Shown piece after piece: positions 45,505 through 55,196 of a stretch of 64,000 nt of DNA. The notes beneath the pieces are model-generated. The model was not told the origin of the DNA and ran no database searches. It worked only from the letters and a program-made list of their open reading frames with translations. Made by a program: the position numbers and the translations under genes. The stretch is from Aureococcus anophagefferens (Eukaryota; Sar; Pelagophyceae; Pelagomonadales; Pelagomonadaceae), in assembly GCF_000186865.1 (NCBI RefSeq), contig NW_008705566.1, positions 1,729,699 through 1,793,698 on the forward strand. Direction: 5' to 3'. Positions within the stretch are counted from its first letter, which is position 1, and each line of letters starts with the position of its first letter.

Positions 45505-48500
45505 ATGAAGATGCGCCACGGCCTCTGGGAGTTCGAGCTGCGTGCGCTCACGGACGGTCCGGAGCTCCGCGTGTCAGACGACATGCTCACCAAGGTAAAC
45601 TCCGCCCACCACAGTATTGAATTTTTCAAACCATCGTCGTAGCAATGGCCGGACCGCGCCAAGGGCGACGCGACGTGGCGCCTGCTCCTCGAGGAGCGCG
45701 CCACGGACTTCCGGGAAGTCCAGGCCTTCGTCGCTCGGCACGAGGTTCTCGGCGTCGTCGCCGTCGCGCTCATCGAGCGCGTCGGGGACCGGGGGTGCGC
45801 GGCGACGATCCACGCGATCGTCGTCCGCGACGACCTCCGGCGCGTGCCGGGGCTCCGCGCCGGCACGCGCGCCGTCGGGGGGCTGCTGGCCCTGCTCAAG
45901 GCGGGCGGCGTCGTCGAGGTCTTCTTCGAGACGACCGGCAAGGCCAAGGGCCAGAGCGACGACTTCTGGTTCCGCCTCGGCGCGACCCTCGCGAAGCGCC
46001 CCGGGTGCGTGCGCCCGTCCCCCCCCCCCTCCGGCGCGGGCCCACCGCCTACTGAGGCACACGCCTTCGACGCGCGGGCACCGCCCACCCCCTCTCCGCG
46101 CGCAGGTTCGGCTGGCTCAACAACGCTACGGCGCGCCACATCGAGGAGCTCAAGGACGAGGCCGCGCTCATCTTCGGGGGCGCGGACCTCCCCGTCCGCT
46201 ACTTCATCCTCACGGGCGAGCCCCAGGCCGCCGTGCAGCATGTCGTTACCGAGGACTCTCCCAATCTCACAACGATAATCATCGAGAAGCGCGTGGGCCG
46301 CGAGCTCCGGCCCGCGGCCGCGAGCCGCGGCGAGGCGCGGCGCGCGGAAAGGCCCTCGCCGCCCCGCGAGCCCGCGCCCCCCCTCGCAGGCACGCGGGCC
46401 AAGCTACCGCCTCCGGCGTGGGCCGTCGAGCCCGAGGCGCGCGCGGAGCGCGCGGCCGGGAGCGGAAGCGCGGCGGCGGCCGGCCGGCCGCCGCGCCGGG
46501 CCGCGCTCGACGCGCAGGCCAAGAACGAGGCCGAGGCGGCGGGGCGGCCCCTCGTCCTGGGCCTCGAGGGCCTCACCTACGCGCTCGCGCACGTCCCGCC
46601 CGACGCGACGCCCCGACGAGGCCTCCTCGCCGTCGGCGGCCGCGTCTTCGCGCGCGTCGTCGACGGCGAGTCCCAGGCCTCGGCGCTCAAGGAGCCGGCG
46701 GCCCCGGCGCCCGCGGGCCCGCCGGAGACGCCGACCAAGTCCGCCGCCGCGGCCGCGGCGTCGCCGCCGTCCGCGGCCGCGGCGCCGCCGCCGTCCGCGG
46801 CCGCGTCCGACGGCTCGCGGCCCGCGCCGCCGCCGCCGCCGCTCGGCGGCAGCATCCCGTGCGAGCGGGGCGTCTTCGCTCTCCTCTACGTGCCCGCGTG
46901 CGACGGCCGCGCCGCGCAGACGGTCGAGCTCGCCGAGGACACGGACTACGCGCTCGGCCGCGCGCACGCGGACGCGCCGGCCAACTTCCTGGCCCTGGGC
47001 GCGGCGAGCGACACGCGCATGTCGCGGCTCTGCGCGACGCTCCGCGTCGGCGCGGACGGCCTCAGCGTCGCGCGAAGCAACGGCGCGAAGACGCGCGTCC
47101 TCGTCGACGGCGTCGACGCGGCGGCGCGGCCCGAGTTCGCGGCCGCGCAGGCGGCCGTCGTCCAGGCGAAGACGGACCTCGGCGACGCCATCGCCCACGA
47201 AGTCGGCGTCGCCGAGGCGCGCGTCGCGCTCGCGGCCGCGCGCGCCGCGCGCGCGGCCGAGGCGGAGTTCCGACCCCTCGACGCGGCGCTCGACGGCGCC
47301 GCGCCGCGCGCGGTCCGCCTCGAGCCCGTCGCCGCGGGCGCGCCGGACGCGTGGGTTTTCTTCGTCGTCGCCGCGACGGAGGACCCGGCGACGGGCGGCG
47401 CCTACTTCGCGCTGCCCTTCGACGACGAGCGCGCCGTCCGGCGCGCCGCCGCGCCGCCCGCGGCCGGCGGCCGCGGCTTCAAGGTCGGCGACGTCGTCGA
47501 CGCGCGGGGCTCCCACCGCGGCAGGATCACCAAGATCCGCGGCGACGGCGACTACGACGTGTCCTACGACGGCCTCCCGCCCCGCGCGACGCCCGGCGAG
47601 GACCTCGCCTTCGTCGGCCCCGCGCAGATGGAGATCGCGCCGCGGCCGCCGCCGCCGCCGCCGGCCGCGCGCGGCGGCGAGGGCGGCGACGGCGACGGCG
47701 ACGGCGGCGAGGGCGGCGACGGCGACGTCGCCATGGCGGACGACGCCGACGTCGCCATGGTCCCCGCGGAGGGCTCGGGCGCGCCGCCGCGGGTCCCGGC
47801 GGCGGCGCCCGGGACGCCGCGCGCGGCGGCGCCGGCGCCGGCGTCCCGCGACGGCGGCGGCGACGGCGGCGGCGGCGGCGGCGCGCTGCCGCCGCCCGGC
47901 GCGACGGCGCGGCTCGACGCCGCCGCGCGCCGCGGCTCCCCGAGCCCGCCCGGCGTCGCCGGCGTCGCCGCGGGGCCCGCGGCGACGACGCGCGCCTCCG
48001 TCGGCGACGACGCGCTCATGCTGCGCTACGGCGTGCGCTTCCCCACCGACGCGGAGCGCGCGGGCCTCGCGGCCTGCCGCGTCAAGCTCGCGGAGAAGCT
48101 CGTCGCCGCGGGCCTGGAGGCCGAAGGGCTCGAGTTGGGCCGCGCGAAGATCGCGGAGCTCCGGGAGACGACGAAGCAGTCGCTGGACGGCTACACCCTT
48201 GAGATGCAGCTGAGATCGAACGAGGCCGGCGGCGACGCGCCCAGACTCAATTGCATCACATCGCCCGCAAACAGTAGATACACCAAACGCGGCGCGATCG
48301 AGCGCCTCGAAGCGGGCCGGCGCGCCGCGCCGCCGACGCGCGCCGAGGCCCGCGTGCTCCACGGCGGCGAGGCGGCCCTCTACGCCTTCAGCGTCGCCGA
48401 GGCGCGGCGCCGCGCGCCGGACGTCGCTCGCGGCCTCCGCGCGCTCGAGCTGAATTACGGCGCGCACCCCGACGTCGCCTCTTTCGTCCGCGCGGCGCGG

Positions 48501-49872
48501 GGGCTCTACGAGAGCGAGTCGAGCGCGATGCTCCGCATCAACGACGAGCTCAAGGAGGTGCGCCCCCCCCCCCACGCGCCCCCCTTTCGGAGCCGCACCG
48601 CGCGCGCGCCGCAGGTCCGCGAGGGGCGGCTCGTCAAAAACGGCGCCTTCAAGCTTTCGAGCGGCTTCGCTTCTCCCGAGGCTTCACTTCTCGGCGTCGT
48701 GAAATCCCCTGATTCGGAGAAGTGGACGATCCACCTCGATCGCGCGCTTCTCATCGGGAAGCAGCACCCGTTCCCGAAGATTGCCGCGGCCTCGGGAACA
48801 TTCGACTCGCTCGAGGGCGCGATCGCCGCGCACGGCGCGCAGCCCGGGGCGATCGTGAACATCGCTTCGTCGCGCCTCGAGGCCGTGCGGGCGGGGATCG
48901 CGCTGTTCCTGTACTTCGGCGACGAGCGCTTCGTCGGGGTGACGGCGAGAAGTAGCTCGGCGAACTTCCTAGCCCGTCTCCGAAACAAGTCGATCGACGC
49001 GTCGATCTTTGTGCCGACCCTCGAGGTCGGCGCGGCGCTCTACAATGAGATGGCCCTGGCCTACGCGCGCCTCACGGGCGAGAAACCCGGCATCCTCAAC
49101 CGCACGAACGTCTTCGTCGACCCCTTCCTCGTCGCCAAGGCCCGCAAAAAGGCGCGTGCCTCGCGCGTGCGGCGCGCTCGCCCGCGGACGCGACCCCGAC
49201 GCAGGTCGAGCTGTCCTTCGGCGGCGACGAGCGCGGCGACAAGGCCATCGACGCGGAGCTCGAGGCCGCCGGCGAGAACCTCGTCGTCGAGGCGCTGGAC
49301 GCGGAGGACCGCCGCCGCGACTCGGCGGACGAGCCGGTCCCCGCGCGGCCGCCGCCGCCGGACGCGCCGCGCGGCCCGCCGCCCTCGATCTCGACGGCGC
49401 CGCGGTCCGGCGCCGCCAAGCCCAAGGCCAAGCCCAAGCGCGGCGCGAAGCGCAAGGTGCGCTTCGTTTCGTGGCGCGCGTTCGGATTCGACGCGTTCCC
49501 GTAGGCCGCCGCCGCGCCGCCGGACGGCGCGGGCTCCGCGCGCGCCGAGCCGCCCCCCGGCCCCGCCGCGCCGCCGCCGACGGCGCCGCCCGTCGAGGCG
49601 CCCCTCGAGCCCGCCGCGCACGCCGCGCCGAAGAAGAAGAAGCGGCGCGGCCGCGGCCCCGCGGCGCCGCCCGAGATCAGCGACTACGAGAAGACGCGCA
49701 TGCGCAACATCGCGGCCGGCAACCGCAAACTCTACTCGCTCGGCCTCATCCAGCCGCCGCCGGAGGCCGTCGCCGACCGCGAGCACTCGTGGTGGTCCGA
49801 GCGCGCGAGGGCCCGCGTCCGACGCGCGACTCGCGCGCGCCGAGCGCGTCCCAATCGCAGGCCCAGTCCTAG
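45505..49872 (+). CDS. Multi-exon protein with acetyltransferase-like start, FHA and Tudor-like domains
   Basis: Exons inferred from frame continuity are 45505-45594, 45643-46004, 46106-48557, 48615 to 49151 or 49166, 49205-49456, and 49505 to about 49816 plus 49861-49872. An unspliced last exon would stop at 49996. The N-terminal 190 residues suggest a GNAT acetyltransferase fold (IHAIVVRDDLRRVPGLRAG), weakly. An FHA-like phosphothreonine-binding domain follows (YALGRAHADAPANF ... MSRLCATLRV). A Tudor/Agenet-like module contains GFKVGDVVDARGSHRG and DGDYDVSYDGL. Long Ala/Pro/Gly linkers separate them. A less GC-biased region at 48615-49140 encodes a compact domain of unknown type. The tail has the basic run PKKKKRRGRG. 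These domains suggest a nuclear chromatin or DNA-damage protein. It lies wholly between the 28-bp direct repeats. A break into two genes cannot be excluded. Confidence 0.5.
45595..45642 (+). other. 48-nt intron, first intron of the FHA gene
   Basis: GTAAAC...GTCGTAG, 48 nt, AT-rich against GC-rich exons. Phase 0, joining MLTK to QWPDRAK. If retained, the only stop met is the TAG formed by the acceptor itself. Confidence 0.85.
49457..49504 (+). other. 48-nt intron, late intron of the FHA gene
   Basis: GTGCGC...CCGTAG, 48 nt, T-richer than its surroundings. Phase 0, joining GAKRK to AAAAPPDG. Retention would stop exactly at the acceptor TAG. Confidence 0.8.
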
Positions 49873-50189
49873 GCCGGCGGCGCCACGCCCGCCGCGAGCC
49901 CCCCTCCGCCCCGCCGTCGCGGGCGAACCAGAGAGCCGCCGGGCGCCGACGCCCGCCGCGGTCGAGCTCCCTCCCGAGCTCCCTCCCGCCTCGTAAGCTT
50001 CTGAACGAACCGGGACCGGTCCCCGCACGGGGGATGTCACCAGCCGTCACCAAAGAAGCGGGCTGGCCGCCCAAGGGTCCCGCCACATGCTCCATCTTTT
50101 AGTAAGCGCCAGAAGACGTGAGGCGCGCGCGCCGCGCGCCGTCCTTACGTATCGCCCAGCTAGAGCGCGGACCCGGGTGCATGACGCGC

Positions 50190-50381
50190 CAGGGCAGGAA
50201 AAGAGAGCGAAATTCCCAACTTCAAAGCCTCATATCTCGGCCGTTTTCCACTCGTTTCGGCTGATTTTTGGACGAGCGATCATCTCTCGGAACGGTCTCG
50301 AAGCGTGGACGCTTTTTCCGGAACGCGCGCGCGCGGAACACTCACGTTGAAGCGACGTTGAATCACCCTTGTCATGCACCC
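50190..50381. mobile_element. Introner element A3, decayed and not spliceable
   Basis: A third copy of family A, again 192 bp and about as similar along its length as the others. It starts CAGGGCAGGAAAAG and ends CTTGTCATGCACCC, so both ends have mutated. Neither strand retains the CAG terminus that serves as acceptor, and the 8-bp flanks no longer match. Just outside and inside the ends, GGGTGCATGAC (50175-50185) and its exact complement (50371-50381) form a new inverted repeat. It abuts the right 28-bp repeat and does not interrupt a recognisable reading frame. Confidence 0.85.
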
Positions 50382-50407
50382 GCGCGCGCCGCCTCCGCCA
50401 GGACGAC
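50380..50407 (+). repeat. Right copy of the 28-bp direct repeat
   Basis: Identical to 44934-44961. It begins at the last two bases of the decayed introner and runs into coding-like sequence. Confidence 0.8.
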
Positions 50408-50513
50408 CTCGCGTCCGCGTCGTCGCGGTCGTCGCGGCGCGCGCCGCTCCCCGCGCTCGCGGACCCGCCCGCGGCCTTCGAAACGCGCGTCGTCGTGCAC
50501 TGATAATACACGG
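50382..50513 (+). pseudogene. Displaced C-terminal coding fragment of the 43.2-45.0 kb gene
   Basis: Read in the frame shared with the gene ending at 44976, this sequence encodes RRLRQDD followed by LASASSRSSRRAPLPALADP and PAAFETRVVVH, then TGA at 50511-50513. The codon use is regular. Its stop lies 13 bp from the stop of the convergent ATP synthase alpha-like gene, the spacing usual for convergent pairs here. No start or upstream exon is present locally. The simplest reading is the original 3' end of the upstream gene, separated from it by an insertion. Confidence 0.5.
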
Positions 50514-50526
50514 CCGACTTCCCTCG

Positions 50527-52374
50527 TTAGGCGTCCTGGAGGGCGAGGGTGATGGCGGCCTTGAGCGCGCCGAGGTCCGCGTCGGAGAGGTCCTGGGACG
50601 CGTCGACGGCCGTGTCGACGGCGTCCGCGGCGGCGAGGACCGCGGCGACCTTGGGCGCGGCGTCTTCGACGTCGACGCCGTCGAAGTGGCCCGCCTGGAC
50701 GGCGATCGCGATGGCGACGACGGCGCCGAGCGCGCGGGGGCCCGCGTCTCGGGGGTGGCGGAGCGCGGCCGTCCACGCGGCCGCGCGGACGAGCGCGCGC
50801 TCGTCGGCCGCGTTCGACGACGCGTCCGCGAGCGCGTCCTCGGGGTCGGCCTCGACGTTCGTCGCCGACGCGAGCTCGAGGCGGAGCCGGTTGCCCACGC
50901 CGAGGCGCCGGAGCGCCGCGGGCCGCGTGTCCGTGCCGACGTCCGCGCCGACGCCGACGCGCTGGAGCGACGCGGACGCGTCGACGTCGAAGCCGCCGTC
51001 CCCCGCGGCGACGACCTCGACGTGGGCGTCGCCGATGGACGTGAGCATGTCGCAGGCCTCGGACCGGCGTTTCTGGCCCTTGGCGTCCGCGCGGCGCCGC
51101 CGCGTGACGTCCGGCGCGGCGACGCCGATCTTGCCGAGCACGTCCTCCGTGAGCTCCACGCCGCGCGCGTCGAGGGCCTTGAGCCGGTCCATGATGGACG
51201 CGCGCGCGCCCGCGGCGACGAAGTCGTCGAGCGCGTAGGCGCGGCCGTCGTCCGGCGCCTCGTCGTCGGGGACGCGCGCGCCCTCGTCGCCCATCAACGC
51301 GACGATGGTCAGGCTGCCGCCGCCCTGCTTGCGCCCGACGCGCTGGAGCGCGGACGAGAAGAAGGCGCGGCACTCCGAGTCGTCGCCCAGGTCCGCGTTC
51401 GCGGCCCCAAAGGCCTCGGAGAGCACGCGCGTCGACCGGCGCCACAGGTCCACGAGCGGCTCCAGACCGTCGAGGACGACCAAGGCGTCGTCGCCGTCGC
51501 GCCGGAGCTGGTCGCCGAGGGCGAGGGCCGCGTGGCAGCAGAGCACGGCCTCGCACTCGTTCGCGAAGGCCGACGCGCGCTGCTTCGCGACGACGGCCGC
51601 GGCCTCATCGGGCACGGCCGCGCGGACGCCCGCGGCGCCGTCGCGGCCGCCGTCCAACGCCGCGTAGACGCAGCGCATGCCGTTGTCCAGGCTCGCGCCG
51701 ACGGCGGCAACCGCCACGTCCCGGCAGGCGTCGCGCGACTCGAGGTCGCCGACGACGACGACGGACTGGCCCTTGCCCAGGGGCACCATCAGATCGACGG
51801 CCGGCACGCCCGTGGTCGCGAACTCGTCGATGGGCTCCATCTCCGCCTGCTGCAGGCCCTCGTCGAAGACGGGCATGGCCGTATCGCGCTGGGCCACGGC
51901 CCCCAACTCGTCCGCGGGCGCGCCGGCGCCGTCGACGACGCGGCCCGCGAGTTTTCGCGCGTCGACGCCAGTCTTGAGCACGCCCGCGACGAAGGCGTCC
52001 GCGTCGCCGCCGCTCTCGCCGGACCGCGCGGCCATGCGCCGCAGCGCCAACGCCGCCGCGTCCTCGTCGAGGTCCGCGTCGTCGTCGAGGCAGACGACGC
52101 AGAGCGGCGACCGCGTCAGTACCACCGTGCCCTCTCGTCCGTTCGCGAGCGCGAGCCGCGTGCCGGGCTTGACCTCCGCGCCGCCGACGCCCGCCGTGTC
52201 GCGGACGACGACGACGCCGGGCTCGCTCAGCAGGATCTCGCCCACGGGCACCTGGGGCGCCGCCGCCGCCGTCGCCAAGAGCCGCGGCGACGCGCGCGCC
52301 AGGACCCGGCGGCCGGCGAAGGCCGACGCCGACCGCGCCGCCAGCGCGAACATGAGGAGGAGTGCGCGTCGCAT
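50527..52374 (-). CDS. Plastid-targeted ATP synthase alpha-subunit-like protein, nucleotide site lost
   Basis: A 615-aa nuclear-encoded protein. The ATG at 52374 starts a bipartite plastid-targeting sequence: hydrophobic signal peptide, then A-S-A-F-A at 16-20 with Phe at the predicted cleavage +1, then a basic transit peptide. The body follows F1 alpha: a beta-barrel region (VGEILLSEPGVVVVRD), LAGRVVDGAGAPADELG (144-158), TTGVPAVDLMVPLGKGQ (187-203), RCVYAALDG, DDALVVLDG, and near the end LGVGNRLRLELAS. The Walker A loop that reads GDRQTGKT in active alpha subunits is GDLESRDA (209-216) here, so lysine and threonine are gone and nucleotide binding is unlikely. The real plastid atpA is normally plastid-encoded, so this is a divergent paralogue of unknown role. 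Its 3' end converges on the displaced fragment. Confidence 0.8.
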   Translation of the reverse strand: MRRALLLMFALAARSASAFAGRRVLARASPRLLATAAAAPQVPVGEILLSEPGVVVVRDTAGVGGAEVKPGTRLALANGREGTVVLTRSPLCVVCLDDDADLDEDAAALALRRMAARSGESGGDADAFVAGVLKTGVDARKLAGRVVDGAGAPADELGAVAQRDTAMPVFDEGLQQAEMEPIDEFATTGVPAVDLMVPLGKGQSVVVVGDLESRDACRDVAVAAVGASLDNGMRCVYAALDGGRDGAAGVRAAVPDEAAAVVAKQRASAFANECEAVLCCHAALALGDQLRRDGDDALVVLDGLEPLVDLWRRSTRVLSEAFGAANADLGDDSECRAFFSSALQRVGRKQGGGSLTIVALMGDEGARVPDDEAPDDGRAYALDDFVAAGARASIMDRLKALDARGVELTEDVLGKIGVAAPDVTRRRRADAKGQKRRSEACDMLTSIGDAHVEVVAAGDGGFDVDASASLQRVGVGADVGTDTRPAALRRLGVGNRLRLELASATNVEADPEDALADASSNAADERALVRAAAWTAALRHPRDAGPRALGAVVAIAIAVQAGHFDGVDVEDAAPKVAAVLAAADAVDTAVDASQDLSDADLGALKAAITLALQDA

Positions 52375-53724
52375 GCAAGCACGAGGCTGCTGTACTGTGT
52401 GCAAGCGGCTTCGCAGGTGACGACGCGACGTCGCCGACACAGCTCCGTGCAACTTCTGCCCACGCGGTCGACCTTGCCTTTGGGAGGTGAGGCCCTCGGC
52501 TCGGAGAGCGGCCGCTGCGACAGCGCGCGCGCGGCGCCCCCGGGGAGTGGGGCCGCGCGCTCCCGCATGTGCCTCGGGACCGTCCGTGGCCAGACCACTG
52601 CGAAGATGCCACGCGCGAACCTGTCCGGGCGTCGTCAAAAACGCAACGGCCTCGTCGGAGCGTTTCTCGAGACGGCTGGCGCGTGTTGGACGTGTTCCGG
52701 ACCTCGCTGTCCTGCTTTCGCTGGAGGAGTTGCGGAGAGTGTTGCTACGAAGGCCGTGTCTCGCGAAAGCAGGACAGCTCCACCGTCGGACCACCCTACG
52801 GCCTCGGTTCCTCGATTCTCATCGATTGGCGGCGGTCTTTCCGAGCCAGTGTGCGGCGCCGCGACGCCCCTGGACGTCCAGAGCGGTTCCGATGCCCTCT
52901 CACGACCGATCACCGGGGCTCCGCTGGCCCGCGCGTCAGGTGAACGCGGTACTCGACAGCTACAGCTTGGGCGCCTACTGCCAGCGCCTCGAAAACGACT
53001 CCAACACGGTCTACAGCGACGACGCGCCCATGAACGCCGACTGGCGCTGTCGTTGCGTCGAGACATCTTGTCTCGACTCCAGAAGACGCTCGGCCGTCGA
53101 AACGGTGCTCTGCGCGCCTGTTTTCCTGCCGTTTGTGCCTCGCCAGTACACCCTAGCCGTACTAAACCAGTACAAACGCGTCGTATACGGCCGTATATAC
53201 TCGCTTCGGCGCCCCGCGCGACCGCCTGGGGCCCGGTCGGACTCCCTGGGCTAGCGTGGACGTGCGTGGCACCCGCCGCCGTCGGGTGGACACGCGTACG
53301 TGGCGCTCGCGAACGCCGGAAATCTCCAAAAACCGACACTTTCGGCCATAACTTTTGCCAATCGATGACCTAGCATGATCGGCTGCGGTTCCGGAGCCCC
53401 AGATAAACGTCCATCACGATGAGACAAGCAGGGGGTCCGCGGTCGAGGTGCCCAAAATCGTCGATTTTCCAGTGGCGTGGGCAGGGTAAAAGGCGGGGCA
53501 TCGTTGTCATAAATCTGCAAGGTTGTAGTCGGCCGAAATGCAACGATTCAACCATCACGGGCAGCGTCCGAGACGTTCCGGACCGACGCCTTGCCGTGGT
53601 TGATACGTCGTGCGGCAAGACTTCGCGTCGCGCAGTCTTCAGAAAGGTTGTCAGTGGCGTTGTGATTTCAAGGCCTGCCAGCCGCAACCACGGCTAGCCG
53701 TGCTCCGCGCAGCTCCGATCGGCC
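52375..53724. other. 1.35-kb region without a recognisable gene
   Basis: Base composition is more balanced than in genes, and frames on both strands are short or have irregular codon use. A stretch near 52935-53060 reads SYSLGAYCQRLENDSNTVYS in one frame and could be a gene relic. A strong hairpin lies at 52706-52778. Further short repeats occur, but no terminal inverted repeats were found. It could be an old transposon, an unrecognised ncRNA locus, or the two promoters of the flanking genes. Confidence 0.5.
52706..52778. repeat. 16-bp perfect inverted repeat (hairpin)
   Basis: GCTGTCCTGCTTTCGC (52706-52721) and its exact complement (52763-52778) enclose a 41-nt loop. Stem length and loop size resemble the hairpin at 27320-27401, although the sequences differ. 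Confidence 0.6.
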
Positions 53725-55194
53725 ATGGGCAGCGGCGCGTCGTCGCCGCGCAAAGCAAAGCTCGACGCCGTGCAGCCCGGCTTCGAGGCGTCGCCGCGGC
53801 CGACGCTGCTGCGGCGCACGTCGTCGCGGCTGTCGGCCGGGATCAAGCGCCTGGGCAGCTTCTCGAAGTCGCCGTCGGCGTCGAAGAAGCAGCTCGAGGT
53901 CTACAGCTCGCCGCCGGCGGCGGCGCGGAAGCGGCCCGAGGCGCCGCCGCCGCCGAGCGACGACGACGACGAGCCCATGACCGCGCTCGAGGAGGCGCTC
54001 GCCGAGCCCGAGCCCGAGCCCGAGCCCGAACTCCCTGAACGGCGGTCGTCCCTCGAGGAGTCGCACGAGGCCTACCGGGCCGCGCGCGCCGCGGCCCTCC
54101 GCGACTGGCTCGGCGACGCCGCCGGGCCGAGCGCCGCGTCGGAGGCCGTCGCGAGCCCGCCGCCGGAGCCCGCGCCGGCGCCCGCGTCGAGGCCGCCGCG
54201 GCCGACGCGGCCCGCGCCGGCGTCGCCCGCGCCCGGAACGACCAAGGCGCCGCCGCGGACGTCGCGGCTCGTGGCGCTCATCGAGGACGACGGCCTCGAC
54301 GTCGCCAAGTTCGGCAGCTTTTTGAACCGGAGCTTCGCGGGCGAGAACCTCGCGTTCGTGCTCCGCTGCTTCGAATACAAGCGGCTCTGGCGCCCGGACT
54401 ACGACGGCGACGCGTCCATCAAGGGCACGGCGCTCGAGATCGCGGCCCAGTTCCTCAACGAGTCCGCGCCCGACCTCGTGTCGCTCCCGCGGAGGGTCGC
54501 CGCGGCCGTCGCGGCCGACGTGGCCAGCGAGCACTTCACGTCGTCGCTCTTCGACGCGGCGATGCACCACGTCGCCGAGGAGCTGAGCCGGCGGAACTTG
54601 GCGGCCTTTTTGCGCGACGAGCGGCGCCGGGACGTCGAGGACGCGCTGCTGGGCGACGCGGACGCGCCCGCGCGGGAGGCGAAGCGGATCCTCGACGACG
54701 GCGCGCGCGGGCCCGCGTTCCGCAAGTTCCTCGCCGACGAGTACGCGTCGGAGTCGGCGGACTTCTACGACGCGACGACGGCCTACCGGCGCCTCTTCTG
54801 CGACGAAACCGTCGACGACGACGGCGTCGCCGAGTCCGCGCGCTACATCGGCGACAAGTACCTCCGCGACGGCTGGGACTCCACGCCCGTCAACGTCTCC
54901 GCCAAGGGCCTCCGCGCCGTGCTCCGGCGCCTCGACGGCAGCGACCCGCTCGACATGGGCGTCTTCGACGCGCTCCGCGTCGAGGTGCTCAAGCTCCTCG
55001 CGCGGGACAAGGTCCCCCGGTTCCGCCTCGGCGAGAAGGTCTGGGAGCCGACCGGCGGCGACGCCGCGGGCAAGAAGCGGCGGGGCTCCTTCTTCGCGAC
55101 GACGCGGCGGCCGTCGATCTCCCAGTTCGCCTCCGCCTTCTCGCGACCGGCGGCCGCGCAGCAGCGACGGGGATCCGCGAGCGCGCTCTCCTAG
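53725..55194 (+). CDS. Tandem-RGS-domain protein, probably N-myristoylated
   Basis: A 489-aa regulator of heterotrimeric G-protein signalling. RGS domains speed GTP hydrolysis by G-alpha. The first domain (about 183-305) contains FGSFLNRSFAGENLAFVLRC. The second (about 325-445) contains FRKFLADEYASESADFYDA, both matching the RGS pattern of a fixed F-x3-E-x-N/S-D-F helix. The protein starts MGSGASSPRK, a good N-myristoylation signal that would place it at the plasma membrane. The N-terminal 180 residues are disordered and Pro/Glu-rich. The C-terminus has three R-R-x-S sites (KRRGSF, TRRPSI, QRRGSA) typical of PKA-type phosphorylation. No transmembrane receptor part is attached. Its stop is 2 bp from the convergent zeta-carotene isomerase stop. 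Confidence 0.85.
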   Translation: MGSGASSPRKAKLDAVQPGFEASPRPTLLRRTSSRLSAGIKRLGSFSKSPSASKKQLEVYSSPPAAARKRPEAPPPPSDDDDEPMTALEEALAEPEPEPEPELPERRSSLEESHEAYRAARAAALRDWLGDAAGPSAASEAVASPPPEPAPAPASRPPRPTRPAPASPAPGTTKAPPRTSRLVALIEDDGLDVAKFGSFLNRSFAGENLAFVLRCFEYKRLWRPDYDGDASIKGTALEIAAQFLNESAPDLVSLPRRVAAAVAADVASEHFTSSLFDAAMHHVAEELSRRNLAAFLRDERRRDVEDALLGDADAPAREAKRILDDGARGPAFRKFLADEYASESADFYDATTAYRRLFCDETVDDDGVAESARYIGDKYLRDGWDSTPVNVSAKGLRAVLRRLDGSDPLDMGVFDALRVEVLKLLARDKVPRFRLGEKVWEPTGGDAAGKKRRGSFFATTRRPSISQFASAFSRPAAAQQRRGSASALS

Positions 55195-55196
55195 GT

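Noticed and set aside
50190..50513. The third introner as a working intron joining the FHA gene to the downstream coding fragment
   Set aside because: Neither end keeps an AG, and the 200 bases before it look non-coding. A spliced link would need unrelated sites.
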